From assembly GCA_019054805.1 (NCBI GenBank), contig JAHQIY010000004.1:5208001-5272000 (forward strand): a stretch of 64,000 nucleotides of DNA. The letters are read 5' to 3'. Positions 24,283 through 37,300 of the stretch are shown here, in pieces (the stretch's first letter is position 1; each line of letters starts with the position of its first letter). Below the pieces are notes generated by a model that did not search any database, was not told the DNA's origin, and saw only the letters and a program-made list of their open reading frames with translations. Origin of the DNA: Brachionus manjavacas. Its lineage: Eukaryota > Rotifera > Eurotatoria > Ploima > Brachionidae. The position numbers and the translations under genes are program-made.

Positions 24283-27015
24283 TTTATTTTATTTGTTTTC
24301 TGTACCGAGCTAGGGCTCCTTCAGAATAAATTAAAAAAATCAAAATAAAAAATAAAATTAAAGTTAATAAAATAAGCTAAAAAAAAACAAAAAATGAAAG
24401 TTTAGAAGACATAGATTGTTACATGTGGCAAATGTTTACATAGTTCAGGTTTCAGGAAAAAAGGAGGAAATTGTAAGGTAGCAATTACACAATGGAGTGG
24501 ATATTCAATATATCTTGCTTCGAAACCTTCTCTGTATTCCTCCACAAGTCTGACAACCAATGGAATAGAATGACTCAGTCCTGTCCCAACATATCTCTCA
24601 CTCAACTCAAAAAGCCGATTTGAGACTGTTAGTAATTTAAGTTTATTAAAAGCTTCATGATGCACGATGTTGGAGGGAGTATCATATTTTAATTTAACAC
24701 TAGAAGCACCAACGAGTCAAAATGACTCTTTTTCGATTTTTGGCCGCTAAAATCTAAGTTAATTTTTGCTATTTGAGCACAATTTTTTTTTTCAGCATAA
24801 AAATAAGAATAACTTTCTAAATTAACTAAATTCAAATAGAAAAAAATATTTCTTTGGTACAAAATCAAGTATATACTACTAGAAGAACCAAAAAGAGTCA
24901 TTTTGACTCGTTTTTTAATTAAAATTTTGAATTTATCTACAAAATCAATGGATGAGTCATAAAATATTTATAAAAAGTATTCAAATCTTTAAAAACTGAC
25001 TTAAATCCTAATACTTGAACGAAGATAAGCAAATTTAAAAAATGCAAATATTAAAGTTTGCGTATTTTACATGAAAGACGAAAAATTGGTTCAAAAAGAA
25101 ATGAATTCAGTAGAAGATAAAATTTTTGCAAGATACTTTTTTTTAGCCAAATTTTTATTTTTACTCAATTAAAATTAAGTTTTGAATAGATTTATCCCAA
25201 TAATAAATTATTATCCATTTTTATCAATTAGATTCTATTAAAACAAGTCATTTTGACTCGTTTTGGTGCTTCTAGTGTTAAAGATAAATCTTACTGCTGA
25301 ATTCTGAATTGCTTGTAGTTTTTTGATATTATTTTCTGAAAATGAATTCAAGCAAGGAAAAGAAAAGCCTAAAATAGATCCGACTAAAGATTTAAATAAA
25401 TTTCCTAGTGTGTTTTGAGTGAGACCCCAATTTATTTGAAAGTATCTTAATGATATTTAGCCTTTTGTTGCAGCGTTCTTTATTTTCGTCTACTAATATA
25501 TTAAAATTTTATTTAGAATCAAATTTTATACCAAGAAACTTGATTTCTTTTTGGTACATTATTCTGTTTCCATAAATTTTTAAGTTTAAATTATCACTCT
25601 CTTTTTTGTACCTAGAGAAGACTACTGAACACGACTTTTCAACTGATATCTTCATTTTCCATTTAATAAGCCATTGTTCTAGTTCGTTGATGTATTTATT
25701 TATCTTATTTTCTAGGTTCCCCTTTTTGTTATAAATGGAGAATGTAACTAGATCATCTGCGAAAAGCAGAAGGTATTCGTTATTTGTTTTGTTTCTTTTG
25801 GGGATGTCATTAATATATATACTAAATAAAAGAGGACTAATTACTGAGCCTTGAGGAACCGCTGCAGTTATTTGATATTCGTCGCTCAATTGGTCATTCA
25901 CATTTACCTTAAATGTCTTACTATCTAAAAAGGATCTAATCCAGTTAGTCAAGTAATGAGGTGGATTCTTTTTATTCAATTTAAAAATTAAACCCTCATG
26001 CCAAACCCTATCGTAGGCTTTAGAAATATCAAAAAAAAGGCCACAAACTCTTTTTTTTCTATTAAATGATTCCACAATTTTTTGAATTAAAAAGAAAAGA
26101 TTATCTGATGTTCGCCGGTGTTTCCTAAATCCAGATTGCTTCTGGATAAGGAGTGAATTATATTCCAAAAAATTGTATAATCTTGAATAAACTATTCGTT
26201 CCAGTAACTTTCCTAAGCAACTCGTTATACTAATTGGTCTATAATTTAAAAGATCTTGTAAATTAGAGGCCTTTTTTTGAATCATTGTAATGTTCGAAGT
26301 TTTCCACGCTTACGGGACCTTACCTTCTATAAGAGATAAATTAAAAAGTTCTGTGATTACTATTAATGAATTTTTAGGTAAGTTTTTTAACATTAAATTA
26401 TGTATTTGGTCAGGATGCCGCTTCATTTTTCAATCTTTTTAAAGCCATAATTAATTCATTTAAGCAAATTGGATCATAAAAATTACACCGATCATAATTT
26501 CTAAAAAATTCAGAGTTAGAATTAAATATTTCGAAATCTTTCATAGTATCAGAATTAGGACTAAATACTGAAGATAAGAGTTCTCCAAAGCATTTTCCCT
26601 TTTCTTCATTAGTTTTGAATTCCTTGTCATTTGAAAACAAATTTGTGATTAAATTTGATCCTTTTTATGTTCTAAATTTATTATTTTTTTTCAAAAAGGT
26701 CTACTTGTAAGTGGGTTTTTTCCCATCTACTTGATAAAAATCAAACCAATTTTGATTCCAGAATTTTTTTAAAGAGGCCTTTAACTCAAATGTAAGTTGA
26801 ATATATTTTTGCTTGAGCTTATGACAGCGAGTTTTTTGAAAGTTTCTTCTTACTTTCCTGTGTTCTTTTATCAGAATAACAATGTTCGGGGGAAGACTGG
26901 TTTTGAAAATTTTCTTAGAAAGATAAGGAATGCTTTTATGAGTAGCAGAAATGATTTTTTCTGTAATTTTATCATTTAGTTGATCTATAGTGATGGTAAA
27001 TCTGATAAATCTTTA
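24283..27015 (-). mobile_element. Jockey-like LINE, 5'-truncated, copy 1
   Basis: Minus strand. The 5' part (27000-26700) encodes the linker between endonuclease and RT (blocks like LIKEHRKVRRNF and FWNQNWFDFY). The RT domain lies at 26285-25509 with NYRPISITSCLGKLLERI, SGFRKHRRTSDN, FFDISKAYDRVWHEG, AAVPQGSVISPLLFSIYIND and the catalytic LLFADD. The C-terminal region follows to 24402, then a 3' UTR ending CTCGGTACAGAAA and an AAATAAAATAAA tail at 24283. The endonuclease is missing, as expected for 5' truncation. A frameshift sits between 26285 and 26410, and the ORF is interrupted by a TTAA-flanked MITE (24698-25277). It abuts the tail of a second copy at 27016. Confidence 0.9.
24698..25277. 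mobile_element. piggyBac-like MITE, 580 bp, inserted in LINE ORF
   Basis: Flanked by TTAA at 24694-24697 and 25278-25281. Left terminus CACTAGAAGCACCAACGAGT, right terminus (inverted) CACTAGAAGCACCAAAACGA; subterminal palindrome GAGTCAAAATGACTC next to both ends. A second left-end-like block (ACTAGAAGAACC plus the palindrome) lies at about 24879-24910. Removing the element and one TTAA rejoins the LINE frame exactly. No ORF. Confidence 0.88.
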
Positions 27016-27440
27016 TTATTTTATTTATTTATTTGATTTCTGTACCGAGTTAAGGTTCCTTCAGAATAAATTAAAAAAATCAAAATCAAAATATCTGCTA
27101 AATGAATATTTTAAAATTGCCATCAATTAATGGACTGACAAAAAAAATTAAATTTTACCGACAAAAAAGATTAAATCTACTGACAAAAAAAACTACATAT
27201 GATGACAAATAAATTAATTGACTGATAAAATAATGATTTGAGTGACAAAAATACTTTTTTGACTAATTAATTATTTTTACAACAAATTAATGATTTTGAG
27301 GTGACAATAAAAATCAAAATCTTGAACTATAGCAACAGAATTGGAAGGAAGTTCCAGATGATTATGGCAAACTGTTTTGTCCAAATCTCATCATCAAGCT
27401 AGAGTCAACAATGAGAAAACGTCACAATTTAAGTTCATTC
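27016..27440 (-). mobile_element. LINE copy 2, 3' end only
   Basis: The 3' end CTCGGTACAGAAA followed by an AAATA-type tail (27040-27012) is nearly identical to the end of copy 1 (24283-24330), same orientation. Further 5' (27440-27300) are traces of the RT C-terminus (ELPSNSVAIVQDFDF). Strongly 5'-truncated and older than copy 1, which was inserted next to or into its tail. Confidence 0.7.
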
Positions 27441-28833
27441 CTTACAATCTTTGAGAATTACATTATTAAATAGCTTAATTAGAACTAAAATAAAATAAAA
27501 TAAAAATAAAATCTATATAAAAAATAGGTTTTATTTTTTCAGTGCAAAATTATTGAATAGTCATCTCAATATATATATATATTTGTCAGTCCTTTAGTTT
27601 TTTTGTCAAAATAATTAGTTTTTAATAGTCATCTTAAAAAAATTAAATTTGTCACCCCCAAAAAATTTAAGCCTTTTAAAATTAATCATTTTGGAAACAC
27701 AGAAATCATTAAATTATTTTGTTAAATTTTATTTTTTTCAGAAATCAATTAAAGAAAAAATTAAAAACACGTTGCATTTAGCTTTTTAGAATAAATCTAA
27801 TATCATTTTAAATTTTTTGAAAAGATTCTTTTACAAAAATTGATTTTTTGTTTCCAAAAAAAAAATTCATATTTAGGAATCATTCAATGTGAATTAGATG
27901 ATATTATTAATTTAAAATTATTTTGAAATAATTCATGATTTTAGTCTAAAAAGACAAAAGGCGAAACAGTAGACAAAATTATTTTTTTGGAAAAAAAAAA
28001 CGATTTTAACCAAAATTATCTTAAGCAGTTTTTAATGTTTAACTAAGCAAACTATTATCCAAAGGTGAAAAAATAGACTTTGATTTTATGATTTAAGTAG
28101 TTTTTATTATTCAAACTTTAATTGGAATTAGTGAAATTTGATATATTCCGAGAAAAACGAAAAGTAACAAAATATTTGCTTTTAATAAAACTTGATTAGA
28201 AACTTTAAGATTTTTATAAAAAAAATTGTATAATGATAATTTTTTATTATATTTCTTTATTCAATTAGCTTCATATTAAATCAATTAAACCGGATTGAAT
28301 TAAAAAAAATTTTTTTTAAATTTTTTATTTTAGAAATCATTCTCGATTTTAAATTAAATTTTGACACAAAAATAGAAAAAAACATTTTAAAAATTAAAAA
28401 AAAAACTTAAAAAATTATTTTGTGAATCTTCAATATAAATTATTTCTTAAATCACCAAAGATACCAAAAAAAATAAAAAAAATACAAAAAAATGAGATTC
28501 ATTTACTTAAAAAAATACTTAGTTATTTTCAAAGCCTTTTAAAAGCAAAAAAAATTCTGGTTTGTTTTTATTTTTCCAAGAGCACATCGACTTTTTTTTA
28601 AAATAAGATACAATAATTATCGATATCTCTCTTTGGCTAATATAATATTCACAAATATTTAGCAAAATTTTAATTATTCTATCTTGCATGATCTTAATTA
28701 CAAAAAATACTAAAAAATCTAAGTTTGTTTTCTTTTGAAATAAATTATTAAAAATTTCATGCTCTCAAATATTTGACATAAAAAATTCTTTTTTTTTAAA
28801 TTACAAAAATAAATAAACAAAAAAATTAATTAT
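27441..28833. other. Intergenic / 3' flank of propeller gene
   Basis: AT-rich, long A and T runs, a short (AT)n at about 27573; no gene or transposon end recognised. Confidence 0.5.
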
Positions 28834-30072
28834 TTAACATTCTCTAGGATCTAAAATGTAGATTTTTCGCGGTCGCTCAGTCAACACAAAAATGTAATCG
28901 AGTTGATTTGTCACGACACTAATCGGCCTGCCATCTACCGAGTACCGGTTAACTAGGTCTATTTTTTCTCCGTTGTTGAACAAAAATTGTTTAATTTCAT
29001 TGCTACAACTATCAGCTGTGTAAATATTGGACGTGGTTCTTGACTGAGCAGCAACATGAACGTCCTCTAGGCAATCCATATTGGTGTAGAAATGGCACAC
29101 ATTTACTCGATTCCTCTCGCCGAAGAGACTGTACTTTTTGTGGCTTGTTATCGTGTTGGACAGAGACGGATTAAAGAGAGCCAGTCCGTCAGATCCGTCC
29201 ATGAATACCCGCACGTTCTGGTTCAATGACAATCTCCGATGGTTGGACACAATTACACCATTCAGATAGATAATTCTCACTAGTCGCAAATAATTGTCAT
29301 ATATTCTGACTTGGTTCTTGGGGTTTTCGCTTACATAAATGTGATCATCATAGCAAGCGATTGTAGACGGTCGAAAATCAAAGTCCCTATTAGATGAAAC
29401 TTCTCTAAACAGTATCTGTGATTTGTTTCGGCGACTGGAGTATCTACTTATAAATGAATGGTTCAGTTCGTATTTGGCTATCTTGTTTTGATCTGGAAAA
29501 ACAATGAATATATGCTTGTTTCTATCAGCGCATGCATCCGCAGGCACCTCGCTACGGAAGTACTTTGTTCGTATGTGGTTCAGAGATTTGTGGTAAAGAT
29601 TGAAATTGAATAGCTTTAATGTGCTGTCTGACTTGCTTATTAGACCAATGGTAAATGGATCGACTAGAAACAAACGATCAGCAGTTAAACCATAGTTATT
29701 GTGGAAGCCAAAACTTCCGACAGTGCACGACTTTTTTTCAACACTGAACAGGGATCTCGAAAATCTGTTGAGCTCGTCCTTTTCATCTATTTTGGCCGAA
29801 TAAGGACACATTTTTACCGCATTCTCGAATAGGTTTTTATTTTTTTTCTTCAAATCAGCAACTCTTCGTTCGGCAAATTCAAAAAAAGACTCATGTGTGT
29901 TGCCAAATATTGAAGTGTCAACTGTTGATGTTTCAGTCATCTGATGGTCATTGTTTGACAGTTGAATTTGGCCGATACTTGGACTATGCTTGCTCATGAA
30001 ATCGAAAAAAGATGAACCAGTGCTGTATTTTTGCAATACAATTAGTGTTATAAGGACTAAATTAAACTTCAT
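28834..30072 (-). CDS. Secreted NHL-like beta-propeller protein, intronless
   Basis: Single open frame of 412 residues from the ATG at 30072. That start is preferred because it opens directly into a signal peptide (Lys-Phe, then LVLITLIVLQ, cleavage near TGSS), whereas frame upstream of it has no ATG. Residues ~20-105 are polar with a basic stretch (RRVADLKKKNKNL). From about 110 onward there are repeated strand-turn patterns of NHL/six-bladed propeller type: STIACYDDHIYVSE...QVRIYD (234-259), then a block with SNIYTADSCSNEIKQF and a final RPISVVTNQLDYIFVL...KIYILD. Ten or so cysteines agree with extracellular location. I do not recognise a specific orthologue; NHL-domain proteins act as protein-binding scaffolds. 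GC content is higher than its flanks, as for the other real genes. Confidence 0.8.
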   Translation of the reverse strand: MKFNLVLITLIVLQKYSTGSSFFDFMSKHSPSIGQIQLSNNDHQMTETSTVDTSIFGNTHESFFEFAERRVADLKKKNKNLFENAVKMCPYSAKIDEKDELNRFSRSLFSVEKKSCTVGSFGFHNNYGLTADRLFLVDPFTIGLISKSDSTLKLFNFNLYHKSLNHIRTKYFRSEVPADACADRNKHIFIVFPDQNKIAKYELNHSFISRYSSRRNKSQILFREVSSNRDFDFRPSTIACYDDHIYVSENPKNQVRIYDNYLRLVRIIYLNGVIVSNHRRLSLNQNVRVFMDGSDGLALFNPSLSNTITSHKKYSLFGERNRVNVCHFYTNMDCLEDVHVAAQSRTTSNIYTADSCSNEIKQFLFNNGEKIDLVNRYSVDGRPISVVTNQLDYIFVLTERPRKIYILDPREC

Positions 30073-33000
30073 AGTTTTAATTTTCAAAAAATAAAACAAA
30101 AGACCAAAAAATGGCGAAAGTGGACTTTTCTAAAAAAAAACGATAAATTAGTTCATATGGCAAAAAGGCGGACGTTTGGACATCCAAAATTAAATATTTT
30201 TTTGAGGTTAATTTACTAAAATTGTAGAGCCAAATTAGTCTACAATACGCCAAAAGTATATATATTTATTTTTTTAAATTGCATCTTAAATTTATTTAGA
30301 TAAAAGAATTGTAGCAAAATTTTTCTTGTAAAATAATTGAATTTTTTAAACTTTTACTCTCTTTAAACCAGACGAATTTTGAGAGCGTCTTTAAAAATTA
30401 GAAAATAAAAGTGTTATTTGAGTTTTTGTTTCATCTAAAAACCTAAATACAGACTGATGATTCAATTTTTTTTCGTTAAATATAAGAAATAATATATCGG
30501 CCAAAATAAGAAAAAAATTAAAGACGAAATTTTAATATTTAGAGACAAGCAATGGTGCCGCATAAATTCAATGGCGAAATAAAAGTAAAACCAGTTTGGT
30601 ATCATTTTTCATTTAAAAAATTTTGAATAACTAGAAATTTAATATAAAATTTAATTTTCTATAAATAATAACTAATTTTAGATAACTCAATGGTTTTTAA
30701 GTTAATTTACTTTTATCTGTATTAAAACTATTTTTAGCTTCTAAAATCATAACCGAAAAAATAATTTAATTTTTTGATCTAAAAAAAATTGATATAAAAA
30801 TTTAGTTGAAATAATTTTTTTTTTTAGCTTGTTTATATTAAATATAGGAAAAAATTACTAAGCCCTCAACCTACGAATTGTTTTCCGATTCATAAAGCTT
30901 CTTAATCTATTTTATAAGGTTTATCAATATTGAAATTTCTAAAGATTTATTAATATTGTCAGTAGTCAAAGAGAAAATAAAAAAACTTGGGCGAATTTTT
31001 GACAGATTTTGGTTTCATGTTAGCTGGCGTTTCATAAATTCATGATTAACAGTCAATTGTTAAAAAGGCAATGCAATTCAAATGTATTTAGTCCTTAGCA
31101 TAAATTTCAGCAGTTTTTACTCCGAAATTTGATTTTAAAATTGATGTAAAAATCTAAATTCTTAGTCATCAATTCAATTCATATCTAGAAGAAATTAAAA
31201 TTGAATCATGAAATATCTGAAAAATTTGCTAGAAACGAAATTTACTAAATTTTTAAAATACAGACTTTAAAATTTGGAATTTTGCTCCTCAAAAAATTCT
31301 AGAAAACTTCCTTTTTGAAGAATTTTCGGACTTATTCAAAGTTTACTATTTTAAATTAAATCAGTAAAATATAATGAAAATGGTACAAAAAAAAAGCTAA
31401 ATTGTCAAGTTTTATAGACTGACGAGATCTTGTCACACAAAAAAACTCATGATGCATGGCTAGCTTTTGATCAAACGAAATCACCCATAATAAAACTATC
31501 GTGTACATATTAAAATTAGCAAAAGGACTTAAAGACATACAAATTAATTAGTGTTGCATAAAATTTTAGTTTTTTTTTAAATACGTAATATTTAAGACTT
31601 TTTAAGTCTAGACTAGGAATCATGCAATTTTCTCCTAGTCGGCTCATTTTGTTCTATTATGTTCAGGAAAGTTATGCTTTATTAAAGACAAATTTTCAAA
31701 AATTTAGAACCATTAAGATCCACATGGTCCTTGTTACCAATGAGTGATTAAATTTAAAATTCAAATCTCATAAGAAATTCTACAAGAAATTGCATTCAAT
31801 CCTACTTAAGTTAGTTAATTAAAAGCATAATTTAAAATTTTATTTTAATTCAAAATTTAAAATTATCTTCTTAATTTGCCAAACTGAAATCGTATCCATT
31901 ACGTCTATAATAAAAGTCTAGACATAGTTTGTAGGAAAATTTCTTTTACTCTGCTTACAAAAAATATTCAAATACTAAAATAGAATTTGTTTTATTTTTT
32001 TTCGAGAAATTTTTTGCCCTATGAAAATGTTTAAAAATAGTTTTTAATTAAATTCATATTGCTAGTTTGTTATCCTTATCTCGTAAGACCAAAGAGCCAA
32101 AATATGATCCCCTAAGCCAGAACCGTTTATTCAATAACACATATAACATATAGATAACAGATAGCATATTTTAGCTAGATTAGTTAGCCAAATCCCTACT
32201 TAAGAAAATTTAACTAAAAATTTTATTTTATTTGATCAAATTCGAATCCCTTCAGTGTCTCAAAATTTAAAGTTTTTTCTAAGTAATTAGTTTTAAAAAA
32301 TAACACGCAAAATGATATAAAATGATATAAAAAATGATACAAAGTTTAAATTTAGAAAGTATGATAGTGCAATTTAATATAGAAAGCGGAGAAAGAGCAT
32401 TTTTACCTAGGAACCTAAATTTAAAAAAAAGCATCAATTTCATGAATTTTTCTGTACTAAAAATAAGATTCAATTATTTAAAATCTAAGTGTATTCTTGG
32501 GGGTAAATATTATTTAATGAAAACAATGTAAGGGCATAAACATTAAACTTACAATTTCAAATATTTGTGAATTTAGTTCCTTTTTTTAAAGCCCAATGAT
32601 GCTTTTTAAACCTTTAAATTGTCGCTTGTGGTTTATTATTCGATTACCTAAGATTATGTAATTAGATTTATTCCGTTATTTTTCTAGAATATAAACCTTT
32701 AAATTTGATCTTGAATAGAGCCTTCATAAACCTAATTTTATTGTCTTTTAAAATTTTGCTTGGTAATTCTTGACAAAAAAAATCGTTTAAATCTAACTAG
32801 AATAAAATAATATTTTTATTTTTCAATACTATTTTCTACGAGTGTTTTTTCGAAGTGAGGTGGTCAAAATTTGCAAGAATTTAGTGTGTCATAAATATTT
32901 CTGAAATTAATATTTTATGTTTTTTATAAAAATGATTCAATAATATTGATAAATATTTGTTTTGATATTCAGATCTATTGAAGAACGGTTTGATAAAAAT

Positions 33001-36000
33001 TGGCAGAACAAATGTCAGCTGATTAAGTGGCTTTAAGCATTTTTCTTATTTAACGAATAACTGATGCAGAGGATAAATATAAACCTGAGAAAATAATTCC
33101 ATTTCTTACATGGGAATATGAATCATACCATTTATTAGTAACACTATTTTGATTTGATTTTACAAAAGTCTTACTAAATGCATAGAAACCCATAAAAATT
33201 TCACAAAAAATTCGATAAACAGATTGATCCGTAAAAAAGACCGCTTTTTGCTTCTTTAATTAGAAAAGAAGTTAAAATAATTGTCTAGTTTTATTTAATT
33301 TTTGCCCTACTTATACTCTCGGCCGGTTGAAATTGAATAATTATTTTTACAACAATCAAATTTTTGAAATAATATGAATTTTTTATTAAAATATTCAAAC
33401 TTATACCAGCTTTTTTTAATATGTTTAAAATTGGTCTTACAACCAAAATTTAAAACAAAAATTAGTTGTTAAATTAAATTGTATTTTGGAGGCAAAATTA
33501 TTTAGCTGTAAAGGAAAAAAAATTTTAATTCCGTATTCTCTAAAGATGAAATGAAAAAGGAAAAGTAAATGTAACTCACTTAAATTTTTAAATTATTTTC
33601 AATTCAAAAAATTCGAGACTAAAATAGTCAGTCAATTGAGTCTGCAATTATATATTTAGAATTAAACAAATTTTAATTAAAATAACAACCTACTTGAATT
33701 GAGCAAAGCATATTTCCGAATTTTAAAATTTATCTTTATTCAAAATTCTATTATTTTCCAATTATTGCATAAAATTTCACATATTTCTAAGGTTTCACTT
33801 AAATTATACGGATCTCTACAATTTAAAAAAATTTATAGAAAAAAGATATGTCAAAATGACTCAGTGTCTCGTAATCTGTATTAGAACAGTATCAATCAAA
33901 AATACTATTTACTCTGGCTCTTAATTCAAATAAACGTAAAACCCTTATTTGCAAATATTTTTTTTTCAAAAAATTTCGATAATAAAAAGCCAACAAGTTT
34001 TTTTTTTTAGTAAACATAGTACGTCATTTCTCACATTTGTTCCCATAATTATTTGCTTATTCTTGCCTGAATAAATGCCGCAATTCCGCGTTAAATTTAC
34101 GTTTTTAAAAAATCGATATTTTCTTAAAATTTATTTGTGTACTTAATATACTCTGTTTGGAAAAAGTTTTAACTTTTAACCATAGATCTGCAGATAAATA
34201 AAATTTCTGTCACGTTTTTTGCTAATAATGTTTAGCTACTAACACATGACTTTTTTCTATGATATTCTTTTAAGATTTTTTTCAAAATGATCTTTTAAAA
34301 AACAGTGTGTTTTGCTTTAATTCTTTTAAAAAGCTGAAAACAAATTTGTTTAATTATGAGAACGCTTTAAATAATTAGATATTCAGACAGGATATTTTAT
34401 ACAAGATTTATTAATCAAAAACCATATATTAAAACACTAATTTAAACAGGATACAGAAAAAGAGAAAATAAAAGTCATAATTTGACATCAAGTGCCTTTT
34501 TTTATTTCAGATAAATGAAATAAAAAATTAAATTAAATGAAAAAGTAATTTTAGTTTAATAATAAAATAAAATGCTAAAATTTGATTAATAAAATGAACT
34601 CTAAAATATTTGATTATTGGACAAAATAGAAAAAACAGAATCTAATATACTATTTTTATAAACGCCTAAGCATTTTATTAGAAAAATGAAAAAAGCAAGT
34701 TTGTCGTCTACAGAAATATTAATTTTATTTACATTTAATCTTGATTTTTATCGATATCAAGAGTTTGAAAAGAGTACATCAATTATATTTAAAAGAATTT
34801 TGTCTTAAAAGGTCAGAAAAATATTAAGAATGGTAATTTCTCATGGAATTTTAACTTCAAATTTTGAATTCAAATCATCTATTAATAATTAAATTTTTAA
34901 TTTTGCTAATTTATATGATATAAAATAAAGTGAAATTTTAAATGAAAAATAATATCCACTATTAATATTAAATTTTAACATGTACAATACCAAAAAGGAT
35001 TAATTAACTAGAAAAATATCTCTTTCGCTTAACGCCTCTGAGAAATTTTTTTGTATTTTTATTACTATCTTATAATATCGGTATTTGTAAATAGATCCAA
35101 TATTAGAAGATTTTATGTTGCTTATTTTAAGAATTAAAAAATGTTCTATTGACAGTGATTCTATACAAACTCTATTTTTTTAATAACTTAAAAATATTGG
35201 GGTTGTAAAGTTCATTTCAATTTTATTATCATTATTATTATTATTTATTAAATATTTAAGAGCATTGAAAATTATATTATATCTAAAGAAAAAATATAAC
35301 AATAGAATTCGATTTAGCAAATTTTACAGAGTCAACAAGGCCCACTTTAAAACTTTAAAAACTAAATGAAATAAACGCTTTCACAATTTTTGATTCATAT
35401 TCTAAGCAGTTAATAAATAAACGCTTCATTAATGGATAAGTGGATAAGTTGAACACAGAGCGATTTTTTTTTCTTGTCCACTGTAGGTTGACTTTTGCGA
35501 ATATTATGGAAAACTTCTTTTCATAATGGGAATCTTATCAGTGGTTCTTAAAAATAAATTTTATGTTTAAAATGAATCTCACTGACTGACTAAACTTTAT
35601 GTGCCTCATACAGCGGGGTCACACGAGTAAAATTTTTCAACCCAAAAGTCCGCTTAATTAAAAACTCTGTCTTTTGTCAAGTTCACTAAGCATAGCATTC
35701 GGAATTAGAATGTTGTCCAGAATGTGCCTAAAGATTGACTGGCAATATTGTTTGAATAAATATATGAAAAGGTGATTTCAATTCGGTTCTTTGCTAAAAA
35801 TATTTGAATGAAATGAAATCCTGCAAAGCGTAAAAATTAAAAGCAAGTTTTTTACACATGGGAACTAAGTCTGCAATAACTGTTCAGTATTATCTCACCT
35901 TATTTAAATCCTTCTTGATGAACTACAAAATGCATAAATTTGAACGCCACTTTGCAGACTTAGCTTTGAAGTGTAACAAACATGTTACAGCTTGTTAATT

Positions 36001-36929
36001 TTTGCAGAATAAGTTTATTTTTTCCATTCAAAAGCTATTAACAAAAAACCGAATTGATATGAACAAATCGAAACGAAATTTAATTAAATTTATGAATTTT
36101 AAAGAAGTTATTGTTAAATCTTGGAATATTATAAAATAAGTAAAATATTGCACAATTAAAGATAAATTTATTTTTTAAGATCAAAATTCTATTCATTAAA
36201 GTAAATGTCACATATTTGCAGTGATAAAGCATGAAAATGAAAAAAAGTTATGGTGAAAAAAAAAAGAAATGATGAATATTAACGATCTCAATTTATTTAA
36301 ATTGACATTTTACTTTTTTCGGTTTTATGAAATTATTATTATGTTCGAAAGAAAAGGACTACGCGATAAAAAATTGGTAAATTGAATCAAAAATAACTAT
36401 TAAAAAATGAATTAAATTTGTTTATTTTAATTAAATTACGCAAGCATATTTTTTAATAATAACTAACCTATATTTCGATAATGATCTTTAAATTTTTATA
36501 ATAAAATTTCAAAAAAACTTTGAAATGTAGAAATGAAGAATTAATCTATCTGAATGGAGTGTATTTTTGACTTTTTCTCAACAAGTAAATTTATTTTTTC
36601 AAATGTATCAAAAACTTAATTCAATTAGCATCGAATAATAATATAAAAAAGAATAATGAAAAAAATTAACCAAACTTTTAGCTGATAAATTAGATTATTG
36701 AATTACAGACAGACAGATTTTATTAAAATATTTATATTTATTTAAAATTTACTTCAAAGAAAGCGAAAGAAAGAATTACAAATTTTAAATTTGAAAAGAT
36801 CATCTTTCAAATTAATATTATAGAAAGAAGTTAAAGAACGTGTATCTCTTTATAAAATAAAGTTCAAAATATAGACCCATATTGTTTAATGTTATTGGTG
36901 ATTCGTTTTTATTAGTTATAATTTGGACC
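30073..36929. other. AT-rich gene desert
   Basis: 6.9 kb without a coding exon, RNA gene or transposon end that I can support on either strand. Short frames at 31356-31538, 32279-32531 and 33699-33884 have random-looking composition. A less AT-rich patch at about 35580-35780 holds nothing recognisable. Confidence 0.45.
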
Positions 36930-37300
36930 TTTATAAACATTGATAATAATAATAAAAAGGCTAGTTGTCAAGTATATTTTTAAAACCATTAATTGTTTCT
37001 TATTCAACAACTTCTCTTAGTAAAATATTCCAAACATTTACAATTCAGTTGGTAAAAAGTGAGTGCAATTTCGAACTAATTGTTTTTCAAACCCATTATT
37101 ATGACTTCTGGTACCATACTGACTAGAAAATAGATTTAGAGTATGATGCCATTCAACTTGATCTTGGTTTCTCACTATTTTAATTTGTTCAATTAAATCA
37201 CCTCTTACTCTCCTCTCTTCAAGAGTGGTGAAGTTTGGGTTCAATAAACGATCTTCGTATTTTAAATCTCTATAATTATTGTCTAATATTAAAAAAAAAT
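36930..37300 (-). pseudogene. LINE 3' remnant (C-terminus of RT ORF)
   Basis: Minus-strand frame with NNYRDLKYEDRLLNPNFTTL, EERRVRGDLIEQIKIV, VEWHHTL, SSQYGTRSHN and EKQLVRNCT, followed after interruptions by traces of the V-x-W-N-x-L-P and F-K block. This is the post-RT region of CR1/jockey-like LINEs. Only the last ~120 residues survive; 5'-truncated. Related to, but clearly less decayed than, the copy at 3865-4200. Confidence 0.82.

Noticed and set aside
35580-35780. Less AT-rich patch that might be an exon
   Set aside because: No frame longer than about 20 codons with acceptable splice sites and no recognisable motif.
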